The notes beneath the pieces are model-generated. The model was not told the origin of the DNA, made no database searches, and saw only the letters and a list, made by a program, of their open reading frames with translations. A stretch of DNA of 64,000 nucleotides, from NCBI GenBank assembly GCA_937120475.1, contig CAKZJV010000007.1, positions 698,068 through 762,067 of the forward strand, in the 5' to 3' direction. This document shows positions 44,671 through 54,000 of the stretch, piece by piece; positions within the stretch are counted from its first letter, which is position 1, and each line of letters opens with the position of its first letter. Both the position numbers and the translations under genes were made by a program. Source of the DNA: an uncultured Cryomorphaceae bacterium (GTDB taxonomy: Bacteria > Bacteroidota > Bacteroidia > Flavobacteriales > Schleiferiaceae).

Positions 44671-47600
44671 ATGAAAAATGCACTACGCTATGTGCTTGGC
44701 TATTGCATGGTACTGATGAGCCTCAACTTGGGCGCACAGTCTTATGTTATTAGCAATTCCGCCCTTAACGCGGGCAACCCCGGAGGAGTCAAAACTACTA
44801 CCGACCCTACCACCACCGGAGGAACTAAAATTCTTCTGTTTAATGAAGGCGGTAGCGCCAGTACCAATTACTGGTCGGCCAAAACCACCCTTCCTTTTGC
44901 CTTTAATTTTCACGGTACACCGGTCACCAAGTTTATCGTTTCCAAAAACGGTCTTCTTACCTTCGACACCACTTTGGCCGGTACCGCAGTAAACACTGCC
45001 CTGGATGCGAATACGGCTTTACCCAACAACCTGTTACCTGATAACACCATCGCCTATTTTTGGGAAGACTTTGGTCCTACCCTGGGCAGTAATGATGATG
45101 TATTCCTTTTCACTTTTGGTACGGCTCCCAACCGTCAATGCTGGGTGTTGAACTTTTCGTATAAGGTAGCTTCACAATCTGCTTTTGCCTATTGGGCGGT
45201 TGTTTTTGAAGAAACCAGCAACCGCATATACGTGGTGGACATGAACTACGCTTCTACCCCCGCTACCTATACCGGAACCGTTGGTATTCAGGTAAACCCT
45301 ACTACCATGTATCAGGTTACGGCTCCGCTAAACGGAACCATGGGCTCTCCTAACATTGCTATGGGCCCCGGCAGCACGGGTTTAACGGATAACGAATTTT
45401 ATCAGTTCGATTTTCTTCCTGCAGGAGCCTGTATTCCGCCTACCGCACTTGTGGCAACCGGCACTACCGCCAGTACTGCTTCCATTTCATGGGCAGCCGG
45501 AGGTGGCACCAGCACCGATGTAGAATATGGTGCCCCGGGGCATACGGCCGGCACAGGAACTATTGTTAACGTAGCCTCAGGAACTACCCATACGGTAACC
45601 GGCTTAAGCGCCAGTACCTCTTATGATGTTTACATCCGTTCACGCTGTAGTTCGTCCAGTACTTCAAGCTGGATAGGTCCGGTAACAGTGACCACCCTTT
45701 GTAACCCGATTGTACCGGTTGTATTACCTTTCAGCGAAGGCTTTGAAACCTATTCCGGTACTTATATGGCTGCTACGCAGTTCTGCCAGAATGATCGTAA
45801 CTGGTCTTATACCAATACCGACCCCACCGGTCGCTTAAGGCTTACAGCCGGTGTTGGTTACTCCAAAAGCGGAAATAATGCAGCTACTATGGACAAAACC
45901 CCGGCCGGTGCCGTACAAACCAATAGCCTTACACTCACGCTGGATCTTTCCAACTACACTACTAAGCCGCTGATAGCCCTGAGCTTTCACTATATGCATC
46001 ACGGTGAGGAAACCCATCCTAACGACCGCGTTTTTGCACGTGGTAACAATTCCATGCCCTGGGTTGAGGTTTATAACCTGTTTGCCAACCAGGGAGCTTC
46101 CGGACAATACAACCACGTACAAAATTTAAACCTGGTTAATTTATTAGGTGCAGCCGGACAAACGGTTTCCAGCACCACTCAAATCAGGTTCAGCCAGGAA
46201 GACGACAACCCCTCTACCTCCATTACCGCCTCCGATGGTTACTCCTTTGATGATATCTCTATTACCGCCAGCGACTGTGGTTCTATAAGCAACTTTATGG
46301 TAAGCGTGGTAAGTGGTAATTCCCTCCAGTTTAACTGGTTGGGATCGGCCACCGGTAAATTCAACATTGAGTGGGGACCGGTGGGCTTCGTGCAGGGCAC
46401 TGGTACCGCCTTTAGCGTTACAGCCACTAATTCCGCGAACATTACCGGTCTTAGCGGTCATACTTCATACTGGGTTTATGTGCGGGAGGATTGCAATGCC
46501 TCTTCCAATGGTTTCGGACCCTGGAGCGGACCTCACCTGGTAACTACAGCCTTTATACCTCCTTACCTGGAAAATTTCAGTAACGGCTACCCCGGAACTT
46601 CAGAGTTTATTGAAGCTAAAGGCGATATTAACAACCCTACGGTATTTACCAATACCACAACTTCGAACTGGATTCTGGATGGTTTCTCCAACGTAGGTAC
46701 CACTGGTGCTACCCGACTTAATATTTTTGGTACTACGGCTCGTGAGTGGATGATCACCCCGCCCGTTGACCTGGGTACTGGCACCGCTTACCAGTTGGAA
46801 TTTGACGCCAGCCTCACCGGTTTTGCCAATACCAACGCTGCTACGCTAGCAGTGGATGACTCTGTTTTTGTGGTTATTTCAACCGATAACGGCCAAACCT
46901 GGTCCAGGGCTAACAGTCTTTTTTCATTCCACCAGGCTACGCCCATCCCTAACGGAAACGGTTCGCACTATGTGGTAAGTCTGGCTCCTTATAACGGTAC
47001 CATCCGTATCGGTTTTTACGGTGAATCCAGTATCAGTAATGCGGATAACGATTTCTTTGTGGATAACATCCAAATCCGGGTACCACCACTTTGCCAGCAA
47101 CCTATCTCCATCAATGTTACCAACGTAGGCACCGACAGTGTGCAGGTAAATTGGGTAGCCGATACCAGCGTACTCTCTGTAGTAGTGGAATACGGCCCGC
47201 AAGGTTTTGTACCCGGCACCGGAACACTGGATACCGTACCCAATACCGGAAGTATTGTTATTCAGGGTCTTTTGGCTAGTTCGAACTACCAGGTTTACTT
47301 AGGTAGCTTATGCCTTAGCTCCAACAGCATATGGAGTTCCCCGGTGGGCTTCCAAACCCTTTGTGATACTATGGCCCTGCCCTGGAACGAAAGCTTTGAG
47401 AGTGTATCCATTGGAAACCTTCCAAACTGCTGGTACCGGCCTTCCACCACTTACTGGACCACGAACAATACCAGCGTTACTACTTACAACCGTAAGCCAC
47501 GCACTGGTACTAATTATATGACCGTCCGGTATGGGGTTAATGAGTGGGTTTATACCCCAAAATTTCATCTTAAGGCAGGCCAGTCTTATGAATTTTCGTT

Positions 47601-50600
47601 CTGGTACCGTAGCGATAATTTAACGGGCTGGGACAGTCTGGTAACCGGCTTTTTCAGCGATCAGAATGCCACCTCACTGGTTGGACGCTTTGGCCCTAAA
47701 CTCCGTAATATCAGAGACACAGCCTATACCCAGTTTGTAGGAAGCTTTATACCGGTAGCCACCGGTGATTACTATGTAGGTATTAAGGTGAATGCCAATA
47801 GTACACCCTGGTATCTCTCCTTCGATGATCTTCAGCTACAGGAAGATCCAAGCCTTTGTCCTAACCCGGGTGCTGTTTCCGTGAGTGGGGTTACCACTAG
47901 CAGCGTAAGCCTCAACTGGATTTCACCTAACGCACAAACCTGGACTATAGAATATGGCCCTGCCGGATTTACCCAGGGAAGTGCCACGGCCAACGTGGTT
48001 AGTGTAAACAGTTTACCATTTACTTTGAGTGGACTTTCCGCCAACACCAGCTATGATGTGTACATCAGGGCCAACTGCGGTGTACCTACCAGTAGCTTTA
48101 TTGGCCCCTATTCCTTTAAAACGGACTGCCTGGGTAGCCTGAGTGGTGTTTATACTGTGGGTGGGACTCCTGGTTCCCAGCATTATAATTCACTGGAACA
48201 GGCCTTGAAGGATCTCAGTGAATGCGGTATAACCGGCCCGGTTACCCTTAACCTGGCGCCCGGTATCCATTCCGGCTCTTACCAGTTGAAACAAATAAGC
48301 GGTGCCTCCGCTATAAATACGGTTACTATACAGGGAACCAATGCCAATGCCGTAACCGTAAACGGTACCAACAGTGAACGTAACATAAGCTTGTACCTGA
48401 ACGGAGCAAAGCACGTAACCGTACGTAATGTGACCATTACCAACAGTGTAGCCAACTCCTTCGGAATACTGTTGAATAACAATGCGGACAGCAACACCAT
48501 TAGTGATTGCCGCATACTTATGGATACTACCACTACTTTAACAACGGCCGGTGGTATAATAGTAAGTAACAGTCTTACCTCCGCCACCTCATCCGGTGCC
48601 ATGGTAGATTACCTCACCATTACCGGTAACTACATTGAAGGCGGTTACCGGGGCATTAGCCTCTACGGAAGCACTACCAATAAATCAGTGGGTATCAACA
48701 TTTCCAATAACACTTTGAGAAATGTGCATTACTACGGTATTTACCAGATTTATACCGATGGAAGCCAGGTTTCTGAGAACAAAGTTTCGAAAATGAGAAA
48801 TACTACCAGTTATGGTATTTACTTCAGTACTTCCGATAATTTTGTGGTAAGCCGTAACCAGGCCAGTGCTACCAGTGCCGGTTTTTACTGTACTTCCTGC
48901 AACAGTGTTCTTACTGTTGCTCCTGCCGTAAACGCAAGTATTGTAAACAATATGTTTTCAGCCAGTGGTACCACCGGTGCCGGTGTTTACCTCACTTCTA
49001 CTAAGTATATCAACGTATATCACAACACTGCCAGAGGTGCTTATGGTCTGCGTGGATTTACCTCTTCGTTGAACAACTACGTGAATAACATATTCACCGG
49101 TTTGAGTAATTACGCCTTTGAACTGAGCGTAGCCATTAATTCCGCTAATGAATTGGATTACAACCTTTATGATTATAAGGTAGCTGCCGCTATTAAGAAC
49201 GGAACTCCGGTTTATGCTACCCTGGCTCTTTGGAAAACGGCTGAACCTTCACTAAACCTTAATTCCGTAGCCGGTGACCCTGTTTATGTAGGTGTGGATG
49301 ACCTTCACGTTGCCGGAGCCCTGGCTAACGATAAAGGTAAGAGTACCCTGGGTATTGCCATTGACATTGATGGGGATATTCGGCCTGCAGCTGGTTCAAC
49401 AATTGTTGACATTGGAGCGGATGAATTTACTCCACTGCTTTACGATATAGAGCTGGTGGAAATCATTTCTCCCTCCGATAATGTGTGTGGTGACAGCCTT
49501 ACCGAGATTAAGGCCGTAATCAAGAACATTGGTTTGAGTGTACCTGCTGCTTTTTCAATTGAAGCGGAAGTTACTGTAAACGGTATTTCAACCGTATTTA
49601 CTACAATGTACAATGGTAGCCTGGCTTCTTCTAGTGTTGACACGGTGTTGATAGGAACCTTTAATAGTGTAAACGGTGGTACCTATACCATTACGGTAGG
49701 CCACTTCCTGGCTACCGACCAAAACAAGGCGAACGACAGTACTTCGGTTACCGTTGTTATTCGTGATGTACTGCCCTACATTCCTACGGCTTCTACCAGT
49801 GGTGTTTGTACCGGGGGTTTTGCTACACTCTACTTCCCGGCTAATGCCAGCGGAACCCTGGAGTGGCGTACGGCCAATGGTAGTGCTTTGGGAAGTACAG
49901 ACAGCCTTTTGGTAGGTCCGTTAAGCTCCGACACCACCTTTTACCTGGCTGGCGTAGGGCAATCCTATAGAGTTGGTCCGTTGAACAATACCATCGGAAC
50001 CGGTGGTAACTTCGCCAACCCCAGTGTTCAAAAGATGTTTATTACGGTAACACAGGCCGTTACCATCGATTCGGTTGCGGTTTACCCCAACACTGCCGGT
50101 ACGGTGTATTTCAACGTTTATGACGCAAGCGGAGCCCTGCACCAGTTTGCTACTGCGGCAGTTACTACCGCCAGCGTTAAAACGAAAATTTACGTAGGCC
50201 TTACACTTAATCCGGGTACATATTCACTGGACGGTGCCAACAGTACAACCGGTGGTTTATACCGTAATAATGCCGGGGCCAGCTATCCCTATGATATAGC
50301 CGGTGTGATGAGCATTACCGGAAATACTTTTAACCCCACCTACTATTACTATTTCTATGATTGGAAGGTATCAGCCGGTGGTTGTCCACGCCCTGAAGGA
50401 ACGGTAACCATATTAAATACGGGTACCCTTACCGCCTGGTTTACTGAGAACAGTGCCACTGCCGTACCTACCAGCACTACCCTTACCGTGAGTTTTGATG
50501 CCTCCACATCGGTTGGTGCCACTACTTATGCCTGGAATTTTGGTGATGGAACCAGCGGCAGCGGAATGGTAACCCAACATGCCTATATTCAAAACGGTAT

Positions 50601-50946
50601 GTACACGGTTGTTTTAACGGTAACCGGCCCTTGTGGTACGCAGGTAATTACCAAAACCATTTGGGTGGGTGGTATTGGCCTGGATGAGAATAGCTCTACC
50701 ACTATGAGCATTTACCCTAACCCGGTTCAGTCTGAATTGAAACTCAAATTGCAACATCGTACGGGTTCCTCTGTGGACATCCGTATTATGGCCGTCAACG
50801 GCCAGGAAGTTTACCGCAGTTTGTATAACAACCTCAACGGTGAATCTGAATGGACTTTAAAAGTGGATCACCTGGCCCGGGGTATCTATATACTGGAAGT
50901 TTCTACTGAAAATAGCGTAATGCGTGAACGTTTGCTTAAAGAATAA
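44671..50946 (+). CDS. Giant modular T9SS surface protein (Fn3, jelly-roll, beta-helix, PKD)
   Basis: 2091 residues from ATG 44671, where a signal peptide (MKNALRYVLGYCMVLMSLNLGAQ) starts; the ATG at 44644 is not preferred. An N-terminal beta domain is followed by four Fn3 modules, each bounded by cysteines (starting about nt 45430, 46276, 47092 and 47857). The first three are each followed by a jelly-roll MAM-like domain (PFSEGFE, PYLENFS, PWNESFE). Then come a right-handed beta-helix (about 48140-49430), a CARDB-like domain, a PKD domain (YAWNFGDGTSGSG) and a T9SS type A sorting tail (MSIYPNPVQSELKLKL). Probably an adhesin or polysaccharide-binding protein. Confidence 0.88.
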   Translation: MKNALRYVLGYCMVLMSLNLGAQSYVISNSALNAGNPGGVKTTTDPTTTGGTKILLFNEGGSASTNYWSAKTTLPFAFNFHGTPVTKFIVSKNGLLTFDTTLAGTAVNTALDANTALPNNLLPDNTIAYFWEDFGPTLGSNDDVFLFTFGTAPNRQCWVLNFSYKVASQSAFAYWAVVFEETSNRIYVVDMNYASTPATYTGTVGIQVNPTTMYQVTAPLNGTMGSPNIAMGPGSTGLTDNEFYQFDFLPAGACIPPTALVATGTTASTASISWAAGGGTSTDVEYGAPGHTAGTGTIVNVASGTTHTVTGLSASTSYDVYIRSRCSSSSTSSWIGPVTVTTLCNPIVPVVLPFSEGFETYSGTYMAATQFCQNDRNWSYTNTDPTGRLRLTAGVGYSKSGNNAATMDKTPAGAVQTNSLTLTLDLSNYTTKPLIALSFHYMHHGEETHPNDRVFARGNNSMPWVEVYNLFANQGASGQYNHVQNLNLVNLLGAAGQTVSSTTQIRFSQEDDNPSTSITASDGYSFDDISITASDCGSISNFMVSVVSGNSLQFNWLGSATGKFNIEWGPVGFVQGTGTAFSVTATNSANITGLSGHTSYWVYVREDCNASSNGFGPWSGPHLVTTAFIPPYLENFSNGYPGTSEFIEAKGDINNPTVFTNTTTSNWILDGFSNVGTTGATRLNIFGTTAREWMITPPVDLGTGTAYQLEFDASLTGFANTNAATLAVDDSVFVVISTDNGQTWSRANSLFSFHQATPIPNGNGSHYVVSLAPYNGTIRIGFYGESSISNADNDFFVDNIQIRVPPLCQQPISINVTNVGTDSVQVNWVADTSVLSVVVEYGPQGFVPGTGTLDTVPNTGSIVIQGLLASSNYQVYLGSLCLSSNSIWSSPVGFQTLCDTMALPWNESFESVSIGNLPNCWYRPSTTYWTTNNTSVTTYNRKPRTGTNYMTVRYGVNEWVYTPKFHLKAGQSYEFSFWYRSDNLTGWDSLVTGFFSDQNATSLVGRFGPKLRNIRDTAYTQFVGSFIPVATGDYYVGIKVNANSTPWYLSFDDLQLQEDPSLCPNPGAVSVSGVTTSSVSLNWISPNAQTWTIEYGPAGFTQGSATANVVSVNSLPFTLSGLSANTSYDVYIRANCGVPTSSFIGPYSFKTDCLGSLSGVYTVGGTPGSQHYNSLEQALKDLSECGITGPVTLNLAPGIHSGSYQLKQISGASAINTVTIQGTNANAVTVNGTNSERNISLYLNGAKHVTVRNVTITNSVANSFGILLNNNADSNTISDCRILMDTTTTLTTAGGIIVSNSLTSATSSGAMVDYLTITGNYIEGGYRGISLYGSTTNKSVGINISNNTLRNVHYYGIYQIYTDGSQVSENKVSKMRNTTSYGIYFSTSDNFVVSRNQASATSAGFYCTSCNSVLTVAPAVNASIVNNMFSASGTTGAGVYLTSTKYINVYHNTARGAYGLRGFTSSLNNYVNNIFTGLSNYAFELSVAINSANELDYNLYDYKVAAAIKNGTPVYATLALWKTAEPSLNLNSVAGDPVYVGVDDLHVAGALANDKGKSTLGIAIDIDGDIRPAAGSTIVDIGADEFTPLLYDIELVEIISPSDNVCGDSLTEIKAVIKNIGLSVPAAFSIEAEVTVNGISTVFTTMYNGSLASSSVDTVLIGTFNSVNGGTYTITVGHFLATDQNKANDSTSVTVVIRDVLPYIPTASTSGVCTGGFATLYFPANASGTLEWRTANGSALGSTDSLLVGPLSSDTTFYLAGVGQSYRVGPLNNTIGTGGNFANPSVQKMFITVTQAVTIDSVAVYPNTAGTVYFNVYDASGALHQFATAAVTTASVKTKIYVGLTLNPGTYSLDGANSTTGGLYRNNAGASYPYDIAGVMSITGNTFNPTYYYYFYDWKVSAGGCPRPEGTVTILNTGTLTAWFTENSATAVPTSTTLTVSFDASTSVGATTYAWNFGDGTSGSGMVTQHAYIQNGMYTVVLTVTGPCGTQVITKTIWVGGIGLDENSSTTMSIYPNPVQSELKLKLQHRTGSSVDIRIMAVNGQEVYRSLYNNLNGESEWTLKVDHLARGIYILEVSTENSVMRERLLKE

Positions 50947-50971
50947 GCCGGTAAACGTTCCTATGTTGAAG

Positions 50972-50997
50972 AGCCCCGCCCTGTGCGGGGTTTTTTT
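50972..50997 (+). terminator. Intrinsic terminator of the surface protein gene
   Basis: CCCCGC / GCGGGG stem with a 5-nt loop followed by TTTTTTT, 26 nt after the stop. Confidence 0.9.
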
Positions 50998-51079
50998 ATG
51001 CCGTGTCACCAAAGATTTTATTTATTATGCATGCATATCTTTTCATTTATAAGTACATTCGAGGTCACCTAAAACTTCA

Positions 51080-51958
51080 TTGTTTATCAAAGCAGATACT
51101 GATTTTTCAAAGGCTGCCAATCGCAAACGCCTGAGTTATATAGTTCCGGCACCCATTCGTTATACGGCACGTTTTCTGGAATTTCTTTCTCCCCGGCTTG
51201 CCACCGCCTTTGTATTAAAGCTTTTTTTCACACCCTTAAAATTTCCGCTTCCCCAGCGCGAAAAAGAGGCCTTTCAAAAAGCCAGGCATCATCGTTTAAA
51301 AACCGACCAAAGTGAATTTGAAGCCATGGAATGGGAAGGCGAAGGGCCTAAGGTTCTTTTTGTACACGGTTGGAGCGGAAGAGGAACCCAGTTTTTTCGA
51401 ATTATTGAAGCCCTTCAGGAAAAAAAATTTCATGTTTTTGCTATTAATGCACCTGCTCATGGTGGCTCTTCCAAAAAAAAGACGCACTTATTTGAGTTTG
51501 TTGATGCCATAGAAGTTATGGTATCACAATTTGGTCACTTCCCTTATGCCGTAGGACATTCATTGGGAGGAATGGCCATTTTTAACGCTTTAAAAAGGAA
51601 CCTAAAGCCCGAAAAAATCGTAGTTATAGGTACACCTGCCAACATCAGGAGTGTGGTTATGGATTTTTGTGATCGTGTTCAGGTTTCACAAAAAATCGGT
51701 AACCGGATAATTGCGAAAATTGAAGAGCGGTACAAGATGAATTCAAATGAAGCTTCTACAGATTACCTGGCCGGGAATTACAACTTACCGGGCCTTATAA
51801 TTCATGATATTGACGATCTGGATATCGATATTTCCAACGCCCATTCCCTAAAGGAAAAGTGGCCGAATGCCAACCTTGTGATTACTGAAGGAAAAGGACA
51901 CCGGAAAATACTGATGGATATTAAGGTAATCGAAACCATTGTGGGTTTTCTGGAATGA
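51080..51958 (+). CDS. Alpha/beta hydrolase
   Basis: 292 residues. The alpha/beta hydrolase core is VLFVHGWSGRG (oxyanion HG), then the nucleophile elbow GHSLGG (Ser of the triad) and likely acid/base partners in IIHDIDDLDIDI and EGKGHRKIL. The N-terminal ~80 residues are basic and hydrophobic, typical of this Bacteroidota group. Substrate unknown. No ATG precedes the conserved region in frame; TTG at 51080 is the likely start. A nearby ATG at 51027 is in another frame. Confidence 0.82.
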   Translation: MFIKADTDFSKAANRKRLSYIVPAPIRYTARFLEFLSPRLATAFVLKLFFTPLKFPLPQREKEAFQKARHHRLKTDQSEFEAMEWEGEGPKVLFVHGWSGRGTQFFRIIEALQEKKFHVFAINAPAHGGSSKKKTHLFEFVDAIEVMVSQFGHFPYAVGHSLGGMAIFNALKRNLKPEKIVVIGTPANIRSVVMDFCDRVQVSQKIGNRIIAKIEERYKMNSNEASTDYLAGNYNLPGLIIHDIDDLDIDISNAHSLKEKWPNANLVITEGKGHRKILMDIKVIETIVGFLE

Positions 51959-52019
51959 ATTCTGGTAAGGTATTTGCGATATTCTAAAGCATAAAATATT
52001 TAGTTTCAGCTAATAGGCT

Positions 52020-52415
52020 ATGGATTTTAATGTTGAGAAAAGCGAGGAGCAGTGGAAGCAACAACTCTCGGATGAGCAGTATTACGTATTAAGGCAAAAA
52101 GGAACCGAAAGGCCCTTTACCGGAGAATACAATCTGCACTTTGAAGAGGGTACCTACCAATGTGCCGCCTGTGGTGCTCCCCTCTTCGATAGCGATTCTA
52201 AATTTGATTCACATTGCGGTTGGCCCAGCTTTGATAAGGCTCTTTCCAAAGAAACCGTTGTTGAAAAGCTGGATAAAAGTCATGGAATGTTGCGTACAGA
52301 AATACTTTGCACCAATTGTGGTGGTCACTTGGGCCATGTTTTTAACGATGGCCCCACCGAAACGGGAATGCGCTATTGCATCAATAGTGTTTCTCTGAAC
52401 TTCGATAATAAATAA
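52020..52415 (+). CDS. msrB: Peptide-methionine (R)-S-oxide reductase
   Basis: 131 residues. Two zinc-binding pairs C48/C51 (CAACGAPLF) and C97/C100 ([12 protein letters not shown]), a resolving Cys66 (HCGWPSF) and the catalytic Cys120 ([11 protein letters not shown]). This is a complete, one-domain MsrB that reduces methionine-R-sulfoxide in damaged proteins. No signal peptide, so cytosolic. A hairpin terminator follows at 52489-52522. Confidence 0.95.
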   Translation: MDFNVEKSEEQWKQQLSDEQYYVLRQKGTERPFTGEYNLHFEEGTYQCAACGAPLFDSDSKFDSHCGWPSFDKALSKETVVEKLDKSHGMLRTEILCTNCGGHLGHVFNDGPTETGMRYCINSVSLNFDNK

Positions 52416-52488
52416 CGAAACATAGCATTATTAATTGAAACCGATGAGTTAGGTGACTAACCTTGGTTTTTGTTGAACCTTCGTTAGG

Positions 52489-52522
52489 GAAGCCCGGGCA
52501 CCGTTCCGGGCTTCTTCATTTT
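52489..52522 (+). terminator. Terminator upstream of trmD
   Basis: GAAGCCCGG / CCGGGCTTC, 9-bp stem with an 8-nt loop, then a T-rich run (TTCATTTT). It is 74 nt after the msrB stop. Confidence 0.75.
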
Positions 52523-52538
52523 CAAAGCCCGAAGTGGC

Positions 52539-52546
52539 TACCTTTG
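52539..52546 (+). promoter_or_regulatory. -7 box of trmD (leaderless)
   Basis: TACCTTTG, perfect TAnnTTTG, ending 4 nt before the ATG at 52551. It also lies in a short hairpin (GTGGC ... GCCAC). Confidence 0.6.
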
Positions 52547-52550
52547 CCAC

Positions 52551-53228
52551 ATGCGAATAGATATCATTACCGCGCTGCCCTCTTTATTGGAAAGCCCCTT
52601 TAACGACAGCATCCTGAAACGGGCTATTCAGAACCATTTGGTAGAAGTGCATATTCACGACCTGCGCCAATACGGCCTGGGTAAGCACCGGCAAATTGAC
52701 GATTACCAGTTTGGAGGCGGTGCCGGTATGGTAATGATGATAGAGCCCATTTTCAATTGTATTCAGCAGCTTAAAGACCAACGGGAGTACGATGAGATTA
52801 TTTACATGACCCCCGATGGGCATCGCTTCGACCAGAAAACGGCCAATCGCCTGTCGCTCAAGCAAAACCTTATCCTTTTATGTGGCCACTATAAAGGCAT
52901 AGACCAAAGGATACGCGACCACCTGATAACCATGGAAATCTCTATTGGGGATTACGTTCTCAGCGGTGGTGAGCTGGCCGCAGCAGTAGTAAGTGACGCT
53001 ATAATACGCCTCCTGCCGGGTGTCTTGAACGATGAATCATCCGCTCTCACCGATTCTTTTCAGGATGATTTACTGGCTCCTCCCGTTTATACCCGCCCGG
53101 CAGATTTCAAGGGCTGGCAGGTGCCGGAGATACTTACCGGTGGAAACTTCCCTAAAATTGAAGAATGGCGTTACGAGCAAGCGATTGAGCGAACCCGTCA
53201 ACGCAGACCTGATTTATTGGATGATTAA
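52551..53228 (+). CDS. trmD: tRNA (guanine-N1)-methyltransferase
   Basis: 225 residues, full length for TrmD. SPOUT-fold hallmarks: [17 protein letters not shown] at the start, [29 protein letters not shown] and the knotted SAM-binding loop [14 protein letters not shown]. It methylates G37 of tRNAs reading proline, leucine and arginine CGG codons to prevent frameshifts. The promoter box ends 4 nt before the start, so it is probably leaderless. The ribosomal protein L19 gene follows, as in the conserved trmD-rplS order. Confidence 0.95.
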   Translation: MRIDIITALPSLLESPFNDSILKRAIQNHLVEVHIHDLRQYGLGKHRQIDDYQFGGGAGMVMMIEPIFNCIQQLKDQREYDEIIYMTPDGHRFDQKTANRLSLKQNLILLCGHYKGIDQRIRDHLITMEISIGDYVLSGGELAAAVVSDAIIRLLPGVLNDESSALTDSFQDDLLAPPVYTRPADFKGWQVPEILTGGNFPKIEEWRYEQAIERTRQRRPDLLDD

Positions 53229-53252
53229 GTTTCCTGTTTTCAGGATTTGTAG

Positions 53253-53364
53253 TAATATTGCACTCCGTTTACCTAGAATTTAATTTTTAAAGTAAACAAC
53301 TGATTTTCAACCTCTGGCAAAAATTGTGAATGTTGACTTTCAGCAACTTTTAAGAATCTGTAAA
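53253..53364 (+). promoter_or_regulatory. Promoter and leader of rplS
   Basis: TAATATTG (53253-53260, 7 of 8 matches) predicts a transcript start near 53265 and a leader of about 100 nt before ATG 53365. Ribosomal protein leaders are described ahead of some Bacteroidota rplS genes; no strong stem is obvious here. Confidence 0.35.
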
Positions 53365-53712
53365 ATGGATTTAGTAAAATTTGTTCAGGACGAGTACATC
53401 CAAAGAAAGGAAATGCCTGATTTCAGTGCCGGTGATACCATAACCGTGTACTATAAAATTACCGAGGGTAACAAAGAGCGTATCCAGTTTTTCCGTGGTA
53501 TTGTGCTTCAACGCAGAGGTTCCGGTGCTACTGAAACCTTTACCATCCGCAAGATGTCGGGTAACATTGGTGTTGAACGTATCTTCCCGGTTAACCTGCC
53601 TTCTATCGACAAAATTGAAGTAAACAAAAAAGGTAAGGTGCGCAGAGCCCGTATTTTCTACCAGAGAGAACGTACCGGTAAGGCCGCCAGAATTAAAGAA
53701 AGGAGAATGTAG
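53365..53712 (+). CDS. rplS: Large ribosomal subunit protein bL19
   Basis: 115 residues from ATG 53365. MDLVKFVQDEYIQRKEMPDFSAGDTITVYYKI is the L19 N-terminus, followed by FRGIVLQRRGSG, FTIRKMSGNIGVERIFPVNLPSI and a basic KVRRARIFYQRERTGKAARI tail. It sits at the 30S-50S interface. An in-frame extension to 53326 is not conserved and lacks a promoter. The TrmD gene precedes it, and a strong terminator follows. Confidence 0.95.
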   Translation: MDLVKFVQDEYIQRKEMPDFSAGDTITVYYKITEGNKERIQFFRGIVLQRRGSGATETFTIRKMSGNIGVERIFPVNLPSIDKIEVNKKGKVRRARIFYQRERTGKAARIKERRM

Positions 53713-53727
53713 ATTTTACTTTCGAAT

Positions 53728-53764
53728 AACAAAAAAGTCGCTCATTTGTAGCGACTTTTTTGTT
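53728..53764 (+). terminator. Terminator of rplS
   Basis: AACAAAAAAGTCGCT / AGCGACTTTTTTGTT, a 15-bp perfect dyad with a 7-nt loop and T-run. It is symmetrical, so may also work on the minus strand. Confidence 0.9.
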
Positions 53765-53766
53765 AT

Positions 53767-54000
53767 ATGGTTACGCGCAAGGAACTACGGGGTTTTCGAA
53801 TTATCAAAGGGGTAAAAAATAAGCATAGCTCCCTGAAGTTGATGGCTATGAATGGCAGCCGTTTTATAGTTATGCAGAATTTTTACCTGCTCGGTCTTCT
53901 TTGGCGTACGCGTACTCATGAATTCAGCCAGTTGCGGGATGCCGAGCAGTATTATGAAAAAATGCTGTACACTAAGCCCCGAATGTGGGTATTACTGTGA
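53767..54000 (+). CDS. Small hypothetical protein
   Basis: 77 residues, ATG 53767, 3 nt after the rplS terminator. It is basic at the start (VTRKELRGFRIIKGVKNKH) and has a pattern (FIVMQNFYLLGLLWRTRTHEF, AEQYYEKML) that looks like a folded small protein, not random. No family recognised. It overlaps the stop of the convergent OmpA-family gene by 9 nt. Transcription would need a promoter of its own or read-through. Confidence 0.45.
   Translation: MVTRKELRGFRIIKGVKNKHSSLKLMAMNGSRFIVMQNFYLLGLLWRTRTHEFSQLRDAEQYYEKMLYTKPRMWVLL

Noticed and set aside
51027-51079. ATG at 51027 as start of the alpha/beta hydrolase
   Set aside because: It is 53 nt from the frame start and therefore out of frame; TTG at 51080 is the best start.
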